A program made the translations under genes and the position numbers. Positions 20,711 through 32,734 of a stretch of DNA of 64,000 nt are shown one piece after another (position 1 is the stretch's first letter; each line of letters begins with the position of its first letter). The stretch is from Deroplatys truncata. Taxonomy: Eukaryota > Arthropoda > Insecta > Mantodea > Mantidae. The notes under the pieces were generated by a model. That model worked only from the letters and a program-made list of their open reading frames with translations, searched no databases and had not been told where the DNA came from. The stretch spans positions 106,931,488 through 106,995,487 of the forward strand of contig CM060984.1 in NCBI GenBank assembly GCA_030765065.1. The letters are read 5' to 3'.

Positions 20711-21606
20711 TTTTACTTTCTCTACTACGTATAGTAAGTAGGGGAAGTATTGTATTCCACCCAAAATTTCGATACCGAGATTTCACCGGAAATACATGTT
20801 TTGAGACCCCCTGAATCCAAAAAAAGCATTTTTGGAAACATGTCCGTGTGTGTGTCTGTGTGTCTGTGTGTGTCTGTGAACAGCATAACTCAGAAACGAA
20901 CAGTCGGATAAACACCAAACTTGGTATTTGGGTTCAGTATCTTCCAGAGATGCGACACGAAGGTTTTCAAGAAAATCCTCCCACCCCAGAGTACCCTTTA
21001 CATGGAAGATTTTCTCAAAAATGGCTCTAACGATTTTGATTAAAATATCATATGTTTAAGATATTTTTATGACAAATAAAATATATATTTTGAATTTCCT
21101 GGGAATGTCTCCAAAAGTATTCTTTATTGTGAACGACTATTGCATAACTGGTAAACCATAAGAGATAGACAACATTTTACTAAACAAAAAATGTAGATCG
21201 CGTTAAAATACACAATTTATGTCATATAGATTTTTTTTGTTGAGTGAACCATTTTCGAGATATTACTTGTTATTCCCTTAAATTTTTCAATACTTATTTT
21301 CTCAAATGGGAATTCGTTATTCATTTTTTTTGTCTTGGATATACAAAGAGTATTAATCTGTGGGAAAGGGAATGGTTCTGCACCTAGCAACCAGTTATTA
21401 AGAGATATGTATGTGCTTAAAGGCTACTGTTTTTCTATATTGCCCTTGTAAATATATATTCCCCTTACGTCTACAAGAAAATTAGCATTAAGATAGACTC
21501 TGCAAATGTTTATCTCGATTAACATGAAGCATATGGAGAATAAGCGCTTGTAAAAATAGTTTGTACAAGAGTAGAGAAAGTCATGTGAGTGTAACACATT
21601 AGATTT
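20711..21606 (+). mobile_element. R1 copy g, full length
   Basis: One of the best-preserved copies. It opens ttttactttctctactacg; the microsatellite at 20847-20877 is short. The distal part is the subtype with ttgtcttggatatacaaag and gcacctagcaaccag. It closes GTAGAGAAAGT at 21571-21581, followed by the hairpin ATGTG-AGTGTAA-CACAT and ttagatttt. Confidence 0.95.
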
Positions 21607-23560
21607 TTTTCTATGTTTAATAAAAACGTGTATTTTGTTTTGACAAGTACGTGATGTAGTAGGCTTATTTCTTGATGAATTCTAGTATCTGCTTTCCTGG
21701 GATTTGCACAATTACTGCTGATGATAATGTTCGGAAAGGTCTGCAAAACATAAACCTTTAACAATATCGCTTTTCTGTGGTCACATAATTTTAATAATAA
21801 CGCTAAAATCAGCAAGAATTTTCTTTTCGTACATTGGCTTCGCAAGCAGATAACGCACCAAAAGGAGACATGATGTAGTGTGTGTTTATGGGGATGTGTG
21901 TCGAGCGTGCGTCGATTCTAATATTATCGCTTGCAGCTCTCGGCTCCGTGTAAAGCAATTTCACGTGCGATGGCCAGAGGTACACATATTTTCATAAGTA
22001 ATTCCCCGGGTGATTTTGAATTTATTAGGTAAGTTTAAAAACCAGCAGATTACTCCATAAATAAAATGTAACGATAACGTCTACCGCCGCCCCGAAAGAA
22101 ATCACCCTCTGGGTCAAGTATTCAGCGTTCTGACTTCCCATTCAGCAGTTCCTGTGTTCACTTTCCAGTAGCAGCAGGTGAAATTTTCCTTGATTCTGGA
22201 AGTGTGAATGATGTATACTTCAGAAAGTACAAAGGAGTATATAATAAACCTATTAAAACCTGCAAGCAAGTAACCAACCATTAAGCAAAGGCCATTAAAG
22301 TCAAAGCCAAAACGGATAAGCATACTTATGATATCCATGACTGAAATTTAAAATGAAAATATGTTACATTCGAAATTTCATCCATTTTTCTGCAATTTTT
22401 TAAAATTTATTTGTAAATTTGTTTGTTTTGTTACGTCCTTGGTCTTTTTAATCATTTTAACTCTAGGTTCACAACACATACACTTTTTAAAATTACCCTA
22501 GGTTTCTTAGATCTATCTAGCTTTTGCTGCAACATTTTAGATTTTTTAATACATATTTTATACGTAAAATTTTAAATTAGTGTATTTGAAGATTACAAAA
22601 ATAATATACTTAGGTACATATCACAATAAAACGTAGGATAATTCTTATTAATTTTACCTCTGTAAACTTGTGTGCCAAATTGCATTCTTCTATCACAACA
22701 ATTATTAGACAAGAAAATACTTTACAGGTGAAAAGGCTGAAAATACAACAAAATAATCAATATCAAAAAAAGAGTAATTTAAGTTTTGAATGCATAACTC
22801 ACATTAAAATCCACCAAGTTGATAGATTGGACCCTCAGATTTGTTTTTCCTTCCCTCTGTTGCTGATTTTTGCATTTTTCTGTTTCCTTACTTGTTATTT
22901 TTCTACTGCAAACTTCACTTCTTTCTTTGCGTCTAATATCGTTCTGTTGAAATGTTCTTTGCGGTGTCTAATATAGTTTCACCTCCGATGTTTTTCCGCA
23001 GCTCTATTTATTTAAGGCTACCGTTAAAATTTAAAGGCGGTCACATAAGTGAGACAATAAGGTATGATTGAAATATAAATATAATATTCCATAATTTTAT
23101 GAAAGGAAAAAATTAAAAACAGTATAACAATACAGCAAACGTATATTACAAAAGATTTATATTGCATGACATTTCAACAAGACAACCAGTATGTATGGAT
23201 ATTTAATATGAATCAAAGAAGAAAGATTATCAAAAGTTGAATTCAAATTGATTACACCAAGAGAAAAAAAGATTGTTACAAACATAAAATGGGAATTAAT
23301 GGAATAGAAAGATAGTAGAGAAAATAATGGTATAAAAGATATTAATTGTGTATTTAACATTTATGTTCACATTATATACGCACCTATTGTGTTTGTGATA
23401 ATCATACATAAGAACTGTTAAGCATTTGGCGTCAGGTTTTATACATTCACTCCATTATTTCAACACAAGTATGTAACAACAGGGGCCATGAGTCATTGAC
23501 GGGCGGGTAAACACGGTATGGTTATGTGCTGTCTGTAGACGCCAACAGACCGTACGATTT
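21607..23560. other. Unassigned AT-rich sequence
   Basis: About 2 kb of AT-rich DNA with no recognised repeat copy. The frames seen are short and carry no known motif. Confidence 0.5.
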
Positions 23561-23569
23561 AAAGGATTG

Positions 23570-23800
23570 GTTCGTATCCTGCGACGTCACTGCATTAAAC
23601 ACAGAACAGTTTAACTACATTTCCTTTCGTCTTGGCTTTAATGCTTAGGAATTTCTATGGCCAGTGATAATTGGTTGGTCTTTTACACTAAGCTAAAGCT
23701 GGAAAGGTGAAGTCAGATTAAATAATTCAATCCATAACCGGAATTTTAACCATGCATCTCCGACTTACTGTGTCGCTGCTCTAAGCAAATGAATACCTTG
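23570..23800 (-). mobile_element. SINE-C copy 3 with extended body
   Basis: On the minus strand the head is GCTTAGAGCAGCGACACAG (about 23769-23787) and a T-arm-like ATGGTTAAAATTCCGG (about 23740-23756). The shared body follows (aatctgacttcacctttcc). It then runs into the block shared with 12240-12322 (attaaagccaagacg, gaaaggaaatg, cagtgacgtcgcagg). Confidence 0.6.
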
Positions 23801-23865
23801 GTAACAGGCGCGTTGTTTTTCTTCTTCTTTTACTATCAAATGTAGATGTCGTTAAAACACTCCAC

Positions 23866-24376
23866 AGTAAAAATGTATATGACAATTTGGGTGTTTTAAT
23901 GTGGTCCAAATTTTTTGTGCAGTAAAATTTTGTCTATCCCTTACGGTTTACCAGTTATGAGAGTCATTCAGGATGAAGAGAACTTTTGGGGACATCCCCA
24001 GAAAATTCAAGATATACATTTCTTTGCCATGAAAATATCTTAAGCATATCATACTTCAATCAAAATCGTTAAAACCATTTTTGAGAAAATCAAGAATTTC
24101 GAAAAATGTTCCATATAAAGGGTAGTGTGGGATGGGATATTTTCTTGAAAATCCTTGTCTTGCATCCTTGGATGACTCTATGTTTATCCGACTTTTCGTT
24201 TCTGAGTTATGCTGTTCACAGAGTGACAGATAGACACACAGATACGTTTCCAAAAATGCTTTATTTGGATTCAGGGCACCTCAAAACATATATTTTTAGT
24301 GAAATTGTCGGTATCGAATTTTTGGGCGGAAAGCAATACTTCCCCTACTTGCTATACGTAGTAGAGAAAGTAAAAA
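23866..24376 (-). mobile_element. R1 copy h, 5' half only
   Basis: Minus-oriented. It keeps the proximal ~510 bp from the acgtagtagagaaagtaaaa end (24353-24372) back to about the acaatttgggtgtttta block. The microsatellite is almost gone (acagatagacacacagatacg). Confidence 0.85.
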
Positions 24377-24812
24377 TGAAAGTAGGATTAAAAAAATTAC
24401 TATTATTAGTTTTTGAGTAGCAGGCTTTAAAAGTATCAATTAAGTTCCATTCTGATTGGTGAATAAGGAATCAGTGAGATCGTGCTCGCGTGTAATTATG
24501 AATTAAATAGCTTTGCTGGAAAGTTGTGAATCAAAGCAACTGTGATTGTTTAACATCCATATGTTTATAAATGCTATTGGTCTACACCAAAGTTGAGTCA
24601 TATAGGTGTAACGATTGCTCTTGGCTGTGGAGCCTTCTGTTCTAAAATATATGTATCCTAGTGTAATAAAATTAACACAAAATTGCCGTAATACTTATTC
24701 ATAATCTGTAATGGAGTATGTATGTAGTTATGCATATATACACTGGTTGTCACTTTCAACAACACTAAGGTTACCTGTTCCATTAATGTAGCTTAATGTT
24801 AACATAGTAAAG

Positions 24813-25662
24813 AATCTGATGTGTTACACTCATATGACTTTCTCTACTTTTGTACAAACTATTTTTACAAACGCTTATTCCCCATATACTTCATGTTAAT
24901 CGAGATATCGAGATGTTAACCTTATTGCTAATTTTCTTGTAGATGCAAGGAGAATTGCTAGTCAAAAAATATTTTAAGAGCTGCTTGCTATGTGGAGTAT
25001 TCCATTCTTTTTGCATTGCCACGACAAAATATATGAATAACGAATTCCCATTTGAGAAAAAGTATAAGTATTGGAAAATTTAAGGGAATAACAAGCAATA
25101 TCTCGAAAATGGATCACTCAACAAAAAAAATGTATATGACATAAATTATGTATTTTAATGCGATCTACATTTTTGTGTAGTAAAGTTTTGTCTATCTCTT
25201 ATGGTTTAACAGTTATGCAAACGTCGTTCACAATGAAGAATACTTTTGGAGACATTCCCAGAAAATTCGAGATATACATTTCATTTTTCATGAAAATATC
25301 TTAAACATATGATATTTTAATCAAAATCGTTAGAACCATTTTTGAGAAAATTAAAATTTTCGAAAAATGTTCCATGTAAAGGGTAGTCTGGGGTTGGAGG
25401 ATTTTCTTAAAAACCTTCGTGTCGCATCTCTGGAAGATACTGAACCTAAATACCAAGTTTGGTGTTTATCCGACTGTTCGTTTCTGAGTTATGCTGTTCA
25501 CAGACACACACACAGACACACACACGGACATGTTTCCGAAAATGCTTTTTTTGGATTCAGGGGGTCTCAAAACATGTATTTCCGGTGAAATCTCGGTATC
25601 GAATTTTTGGTTGGAACACAATACTTCCCCTACTTACTATACGTAGTAGAGAAAGTAAAAAT
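24813..25662 (-). mobile_element. R1 copy i, full length
   Basis: Minus-oriented with both ends: AATCTGATGTGTTACACTC followed by gactttctctac (24813-24846), and acgtagtagagaaagtaaaa (25641-25660). It lies in tandem orientation with copy h, 436 bp away. Confidence 0.95.
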
Positions 25663-28600
25663 AAAAAACATCACTTAAGATAGAGGTACTAAATAATATT
25701 TTTGTATTACAACACTCGATATAGGTACATTTGGGTGCATAAAGGTGACCTATCGCCCCCCAATAGTATTTTTTTCTTCCCTAAGATTTTCGCTTTTATC
25801 TAACACATGTATTCACCAAGCACCTTCTGTCTGTGACTGGTTTGAAGAAATTATAATAAATGAAAATAAATAAGATATCTCATATAAGGCGTGAAAAAAG
25901 AAAGGGCTTCAGCCTCTTTCAAGAATTCTCCTGTGATTTGTGAAAACAACTAGCGTTGGGCTAGCCCAATTTAACTTGATTAGTCATGGAGGCAGGGGTG
26001 GTAGAGAAATTAGTAATCTGTAGCGCTAGAATGTACAACAGTCACAAATTTGTCAAATGTTTCTTCGAAGTGGACATGCAAGCGATGTCCAAAATTATTG
26101 CATCCATTGAATAGGATGTAACGCTTTAGATTCTGCTGAATTGTATGACACACCTTGAAGAACCCATTCCCGTTAGAAACATTTTTCAGAAAGAAACCAA
26201 GACCTATAAAATAATAATTACAATCGCAATGAATGAAAAATAGCTAAAGTGTCTGCGCTTTATAAACCATAGTTATCATTACCATATTGCACAATGACAC
26301 TCATATGAAGAAGTGTCAAAAGCCACATTATGTTAATTAAATAGCTCAATCCTTATTATTAAATTAAGGGTACTCAAATAGTAAAAACATAGCTGTTGCC
26401 CATGTTTTGGATTATGTAAGCAATTTGCCAGTCAAGTAGCTAGAGCAATATTGAAGGTAGGGTGGCGTTTGAGAAAGAGGAACCATATATCTCATACCAA
26501 CTTAAATAACACCGTTTCTATACGGACCACCTTTCCTTACATTTTGTGTTACCAATTATGCAATAATATTAAAGATTTTATGGAGTATAGAATGAAAAAT
26601 AGCAAAATACATAAGATTGTAGCTGTTTCAGTTGGCAGCGAAATATCAAAATCCCTTCTCTCCTTCCAATTCAATCACTGATCTCTTCCAAATTACTGAA
26701 CATGTTTCAGATGGACGAGTTACAAAATTTTCAGCTTCCAACTACAAGTTAATTTCGTTTGGCCTTCGATTGATTTACATCCAATAACAACGAAGTTTCT
26801 ACCATGATATTTGTTTAATAGTTATTTTCTATTTTCCGAGGCACACTTCTGTTCAGCTATATAATGAGGCTAAAATATTGGGTGGGGTCAAATATTTTTA
26901 GGCTTTACATTAAAAAAGTTACTGTTGTTCAGAAGAATAGACTTGTAAGATATTAGTCCATGTATTTGTAGGACATAACTCTGCCATTTCTTTTCCAAAG
27001 GTTCTAGGATTGCAGTATGACATAAATCAAATATTATATCTTATTACAGCTGTCAGCTTAAGTGGCACAGAGGATGGTTCTCTTCCCAAAACTGCTTGAC
27101 TCAACATTCTGTCCATCGCAAGAAAGGCTCCCCAATCAATAGTCTGATCTTATCGGATGCAAGATGCTTGGCAAAGTTTCAGAGTAACTCGCAACAGAGG
27201 ACAGTGATAAAGCCATAGAAGCATATGCCAGTGCACTCGAAAATGATGAGTCTGCTTCATTCCACTGACAAATAATCTTCTCTGAAGTCTGGTTTTCGAA
27301 AAAAGCCCCGGATCTTGTTGAAGGATGAAATCAATGGTCAGTATTTGTTCTGCTTGCCAAGTTCAGTTTGTGGGAATCATGAACAAGTTTCTTGTGGTAC
27401 TATCAGCTTTGGAGAGATCCAACTCTTGGTTAACCGAACCTCAGCTTAATCAATAAAATCACTTGCAAATGTGGTTAAGGAAGTCGCTCACAGCCCATTC
27501 CGTTTTAATTGCCTTTCTTAGAGAACATGGGTAGAGATTTATTACCACAGCCAATATAGAGAATGGTCGCAAAACGATCTTTCCATTTTACATTGCTTAA
27601 GCCATTCGAGCGCTGAGTGCTACCAGTATGTTTGCCAAGATGGTATATTTACATGCAAACATTCTTGTCAATGATCACAGTTTTCACAACCGTGTCACTT
27701 TTCACCCCATTCAAACCTTATATTGTTTATCTTGACTAACCCGTGGTAAATTTAAGGAAACAAAAGCTAACAAAGAAGAATTTTAATGCTACAGGAGTAA
27801 GAAGAAAGCTGATAAGGTGAATAAGATCATAAGTGTGGATTGCGTCAGTCTGAAAGGCCAGTGACATGATCATGTAAGAGTGGGCCTGAATGTGTTGTCT
27901 GGCTATGCCCTTGAATCTATTTCAATCAACCATTTGATTTTCTCATTTAACCCGTATCAACCGCTATTGAGATCTATTTATACACTTACAAAATAACAGT
28001 TCTCCAACTTTGCGCTAGAACGATCATTCGAATATTTATAAGCAGTTCCAAAAGTAATTTTCTGATCCTAAAGAATATTTTGGAACTGTTTCGCATGCTG
28101 GAGTTCCTGCGAAAGATATTTACACGAGATGTTAAATTGGAGCATAATATAATCATTAGTGTCATGGAAACTGACACAAGTGAGTTACTAGGATGATATA
28201 TGAACATGATTTCACATACATATTCAACAGTTCTAGCATATTTCCTACGATCAGAGTGTTACGTTTGGAACTGGTTATAAAAATACCACTACATATTCGA
28301 CTTTCAGTGTATCTCGATCACACATTTCCTGGTTGATGGCTTGGTCGTTGTGAACCACAGCGCTGTTCTCCACAATCCTCACACTTGGAACTCTGAGATT
28401 TCGGATTATGGATTATGGTAAGGGAACGTGTCTGTAGCAGGAAGATGCGTGACACCGATGGTGGGACCGGTTGTGATGTGATGGGATGTGACATCTTCAG
28501 TTTCTCGCGAAATGTGTATACGGGCTTTAAAATGGCGAACAGATTGAGACACTCATGTGAATAATTATTTATCACATTTGATGAATGGTAAAGCCCAACC

Positions 28601-28687
28601 ATTTTTGACCACTGTGCATTTGAGATTTGCTCACTAACATCCTGTGTGTTATAAACTTACGTGTTGAAGCTGGCGGTAAGGTTTGTA
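25663..28687. other. Unassigned sequence
   Basis: About 3 kb with no recognised element. From about 27050 to 27750 the composition is more balanced, as in decayed coding DNA, but no frame or motif survives. The minus-strand frame at 28318-28602 (94 codons) is unrecognised. This may be unique intergenic DNA. Confidence 0.45.
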
Positions 28688-30091
28688 GGTTGTTTCAAAA
28701 ATAGAGGGCATAAGTTCAGGTCTGCGTTCCTCATGTGTAGAAAATAAAAAGTCCATTACAACATGTGTCCGAAATGCTTTGTTTCTGAGTTATGGCCGTC
28801 AAAACAGCAATATTCACCCGAACGTTTTTATTCCCGAAGGTAGTTGCCGTGACAGAAGATATTAACAGGAGGACACTCTGACAGTTCATTCCGAGTCGAA
28901 GTGTACACTGAGTGTTGTGTTTGGTGCTCAACTGAGCGACATCTACTTAAATCAGGAGCTGGTAGAAATTCACTTCATGTACAGTAAGACGGATGATGAT
29001 GCTGCACTGGCTCGTCGTTTGTACCAAGAGAGGTACCTATAGTGAAGATGTCCAGATCGGAAGTCATTTGAACGTATCCATCGCCGTCTGTGAGCTCATA
29101 GGAAGTTTACCTCTGCTGGTTTGGGGAGGGGACAACCAAGATCTACTACCCCAGATGTAGAAAAGGAGATTCTGGATTCTGTGTACACGATTACTTCTAT
29201 CAGTTCACGAAGGCTAGGGTTGCAAGTGAATGTTTCTCATACGGCTCTCTGAATACTATTGCCAGAGTAACAGTTGTATCTTTATCATTTGCAACGTTAT
29301 AGGTCCTGTCACCAGCAGATTATCCTGCTCGATTCATGTTCTGCCAGTGGTTCGTGCAGAAGTGTGCTACAATTCCAAACTTTTCTGCCTTGGTATTATT
29401 TACAAATGAAGTTCAGTTCACCGAGATGGCATCACCAATTTCCAAAATCAGTATGTATGGGCATATGAAAACCCACATGCAATTGTTCCATTCCATCACC
29501 AAGTACGGTTCACTCTCAACATGTGGGCCGGCATCATTGGTGATCGGTTAGTTGGACCCCATGTACTTGTAAACAGATTTACCGAGCGGGCGTACACAAA
29601 CTTCCTGGAAAACACCATACCTTATGTGTATGAAGACACTCACTGAGTCAACAAGCGCACTTCTTTCACGATGGCGCTCCTGCACACCTCAATCATATCG
29701 CTCGCCGGTACTTGAATTGAATGTTTCTGATCGAAAGATAAGTAGAGGTGGCCCAATTGCTCACCTTATTTGAATCCAGTCAATTTCTGCTTGGTGTATT
29801 CGTCTCCGGTGCCTGACATTGAATCCCTTCTGGATAGAATTGTGGCAGATTGTAAGGAAATACGCAACTCCTGGAATGTGGTGTCGTGTTCGCATGGCCT
29901 GTATTCAAGCAGGAGGTGGACAATTTGTGCATCTCCTGCAAAGAAAACTGCCGGCGGTAAGAAATACATTCCCGTGAATATCACTGTTTGGAAGACCATA
30001 ACTTAGAAACCAGGCATTTCCGGACACATGTTGTAATGTCTACTTATGGGAAATGCACACCTGAAACTATGCCCTCTATTTCTAAACAGCC
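28688..30091 (+). mobile_element. Tc1/mariner-superfamily element with ~125-bp inverted ends
   Basis: The two ends are long imperfect inverted repeats. The left (28688-28815) reads gttgtttcaaaaatagaggg, then cattacaacatgtgtccg and gtttctgagttatgg. The right (29965-30091), reverse-complemented, reads ctgtttagaaatagagggc, then cattacaacatgtgtccgg and gtttctaagttatgg. A degenerate transposase lies between them on the plus strand. Confidence 0.8.
28975..29990 (+). pseudogene. Transposase relic, DUF4817-type Tc1/mariner superfamily
   Basis: The N-terminal part reads ALARRLYQERYL then CPDRKSFERIHRRLCE near 29007-29095, in two frames. This matches the DUF4817 helix-turn-helix found in an arthropod group of Tc1/mariner transposases. 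PADYPARFMFCQWFVQ (plus-strand, near 29310-29357) precedes LFTNEVQFT (about 29395-29422), where the first catalytic Asp appears as Asn. NMWAGIIGDRLVGPHVL near 29515-29570 and NFLENTIPYVYED near 29600-29635 follow. FFHDGAPAHLNHIARRYL holds the second Asp, codon at 29670. The third site reads NPVNF near 29773-29787, again Asn in place of an acid. Numerous stops and shifts, and two of three catalytic residues changed, make it inactive. Confidence 0.75.
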
Positions 30092-30124
30092 TGTGTGTCT
30101 ATATAACTGCCCGAAACCAAACTC

Positions 30125-30303
30125 TTCCTTCTGAAAGGAAGTAAAGCCGGTGATCCCGTGTCGTAGGTTTACGAATCTCAAACGTGATAAAGAGGCCTCT
30201 GAGCACAATTACCGGTATTTCACGCCCAATATAGGATGAGACGCTAAAGATCATGGTAGTTAAAGAGCGTCCATAAATAAAACTCAATTTAATTTTTAAT
30301 TTT
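30125..30303 (+). mobile_element. SINE-B copy 2, 5'-truncated with perfect target duplication
   Basis: Only the 3' part of SINE-B is present: gaaaggaagtaaagccggtg, gataaagaggcctctgag, and the tail ccataaataaaactcaattt. A perfect 12-bp duplication GAAACCAAACTC brackets it at 30113-30124 and 30304-30315. The missing tRNA head together with an intact target duplication means the copy was inserted truncated rather than eroded later. Confidence 0.9.
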
Positions 30304-30315
30304 GAAACCAAACTC

Positions 30316-31796
30316 ACCCTTCATCTACCTGTTTCACATCAACTTCTATTACTCCGCGTTTCGCAGTATAGAAACACTTGTCCTAAAGTCTACGACGCGA
30401 AACTAGATCACGGCATACACGATAATACCGTATCGGCCTAAGAAAATTTTCTAACTTCCAGTTTTATTTTTTGCAGTCGTACCCTTTGCTTCGTTATCTG
30501 CTGCCGGCTGCTACCGTGGTTGGGTATGAGATCTTCCTCTCAGAGTATGCATGGGCGTAGTGAAAGGATACTACCAATTTAAATTGACTAAGAAATTTAA
30601 TGTGATGTAATACTTGAGCTATTGAAGCGAGTTGCCGACCATTTGAAGGCAAACAATGAAACTGATTATGAATCGTAGTACTCGAAACTATAACAACTGA
30701 ACTATTATATTTGCTATTTTCTGCAGTATCAATAAGTGCGGTTTGAAATATCTGTTTCCGCAATAAAAGGAACCAGAAGCCGCGAGTCGCTAAAATGCTT
30801 ACCGGCAAAACCCTCCGCAATAGCCGTTAAGCTTACTCAAACTAGCTCGTCCCTGGGGGCTTAAAATAACATAGAATAATCAATACATTAAACCACAAAG
30901 GGTGTACGGACGAACGTGTCTCTGATTAGAATACAATACCTGATATTAACTCATGCTCCACCTACATATTACTACCCTCCCGAAGGTTCCTTCTCACGCG
31001 GCCAAGACTTAAAAAATCTTATATGTGCGTTTGTGCCACTGTTGCTAAGCGATACCTCCCCGAATCTCATAATTTCTTCCTACTTGACTACAAACGAACT
31101 GAACTTATAACCTTAACTGCATTCCAGGAATCCAGCGCGATGGCTCCTCGACTGTTACTAATCACTTTACTCGCTGATTATCTTTTTCTCTGGATAAATC
31201 TTTTCAACTCTAGCTTATTACATTATGCATTGATTTAAAATACGAAAGTTACTTATTGAAATTATTTCTTTATCTTACTATCCTTTCTTTCTTTAATTAT
31301 TTATATCTTCCTATTAATAGTTACTGTATCAGTTCTATGAGACAAAGTTATCCACGCACTCACATCGTGTAGGTCAATCTAGATGTCAGATCGAGGAGTG
31401 GTACATCTGTTAGACCAGCTAATTCATTCCTACTCTTTCCTGATTATGTGACTGTTCACGGTTACTAGTGACACATATCTAATCTTGTTTTGAACCCTCG
31501 TTTTTATTTATAATCCTTTATTCTATTGGGTGAGACATGAATTTGTCAACGCCTCTATTTAAGTTGAGAAAGCTTTCTGCAACAAAGCTTTCACATGCGT
31601 TTTCTGATAGTAGATACAACAGGAAGCTTACGAATATGCCTAATCCCAATTCTCTTAGTACGAAGTATGTCCCTCATGCTAACAAAGAAGTGTTGATTTT
31701 CGGCTTGAAAATTACCTGCAACCGAGATTGGTGTTCTTTGAATATCGGTCTATATACGTCCCTCTCATTTCAAATACATTAGTGAGGCCACATTTA
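30316..31796. other. Unassigned sequence
   Basis: No recognised repeat. Several short frames (for example 30494-30820 minus and 31537-31782 plus) lack known motifs. Confidence 0.5.
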
Positions 31797-31977
31797 TACT
31801 TTCTCTACCACGTACGAATACCTAGTAGGTGGAGAAGGTATTTGCATTCCAACCAAAAATTCGATACTGAGATTTACTGTAAATACATTTTTTGATGCAC
31901 ATTGAATTCCCCCCAAAAGGAAGCATCTTCAGAAAAAGGTCCGTCTGTTGTAGGTGCGTTTATATGTCTGTCGTCGT

Positions 31978-32279
31978 CCTCCCTGGTCTAGTGCTACCAT
32001 GTTAGCCTCTAGTTACCGTCGTGGGTTCAACCCGGCGGATGACGATGGATATTTTCGGGCTTAAAATCCTTAAAATGCCTTCCTTGGAGAAGGAAGCTTT
32101 AGCTTGGACAAAGAAACCTTGGAGAAGGTCCCATGTGATAGCATTACGGCACGTAATAGAACCTTAAACCTGATAAAGAGGCCTCTGAGCAAAATTTCCG
32201 CACTTTCGCACCCAATATATAGAAAGGGACGCTACGAACTATAGCAGTTATAGAGCATCCATAAATAAAACTAAAATCA
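31978..32279 (+). mobile_element. SINE-B copy 3, nested in R1 copy j
   Basis: The head is ctagtgctaccatgttagcc, then cgtgggttcaacccgg (box B). The body has gataaagaggcctctgagc and the tail ccataaataaaact. The insertion sits inside the R1 microsatellite, so it is younger than that R1 copy. Confidence 0.85.
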
Positions 32280-32285
32280 ATTCTC

Positions 32286-32297
32286 TGTGTGTGTGTT

Positions 32298-32341
<44 letters not shown>
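32286..32341 (+). repeat. (GT)n(GA)n compound microsatellite
   Basis: GT units to about 32311, then at least 15 GA units to 32341. It is the right-hand remainder of the R1 microsatellite beside the SINE-B insertion. Confidence 0.95.
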
Positions 32342-32344
<3 letters not shown>

Positions 32345-32675
32345 CTGTGAATTCCGTAATACAAAAACGAAAACTCGGATGAATATAAAACTTAGTATTT
32401 ACATTCAGTACCTTCCAAGGATGCGACAGGAACATTTTAAAGAAAATCTGCTACCCAAAACTAAACTTTACGTGAAACATTTTTTTAAAATTTCGATTTT
32501 CTAAAACATTACTAAAGATTTTGATTCAAATATTATACATTAAAAATAGTAATAGCAGATGGAGTTTTATTGTGAACATTTTCAGTCTGCTTCTGTAAAA
32601 TGCAACAATGGCATGGCTCATTGCCGTACATGCTTTTCCTGTCCCTATAATTTAACAGTGTGCGTGTGTGTAATA

Positions 32676-32679
<4 letters not shown>

Positions 32680-32725
<46 letters not shown>
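32680..32725. repeat. (TA)n microsatellite
   Basis: A nearly pure TA tract about 45 bp long directly before the Tc1-like left terminal repeat. TA is the Tc1 target, so the element may have inserted into its edge. Confidence 0.95.
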
Positions 32726-32731
<6 letters not shown>

Positions 32732-32734
32732 CTA

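Larger units (their letters stand above)
31797..32550 (+). mobile_element. R1 copy j, split by SINE-B
   Basis: Opens tatactttctctaccacg and runs to the microsatellite position (gtttatatgtctgtcg). There a SINE-B copy has inserted; it resumes with gtgtgtgtttgtg, a GA tract and gaattccgtaatacaaaaac. The distal end is decayed. Confidence 0.85.

Noticed and set aside
20128..21606. R1 copy g inserted inside copy f (simple nesting)
   Set aside because: The distal part of copy f does not resume after copy g, so nesting is not supported.
27050..27750. Decayed coding sequence
   Set aside because: Composition is suggestive, but stops occur in all frames and no motif is readable.
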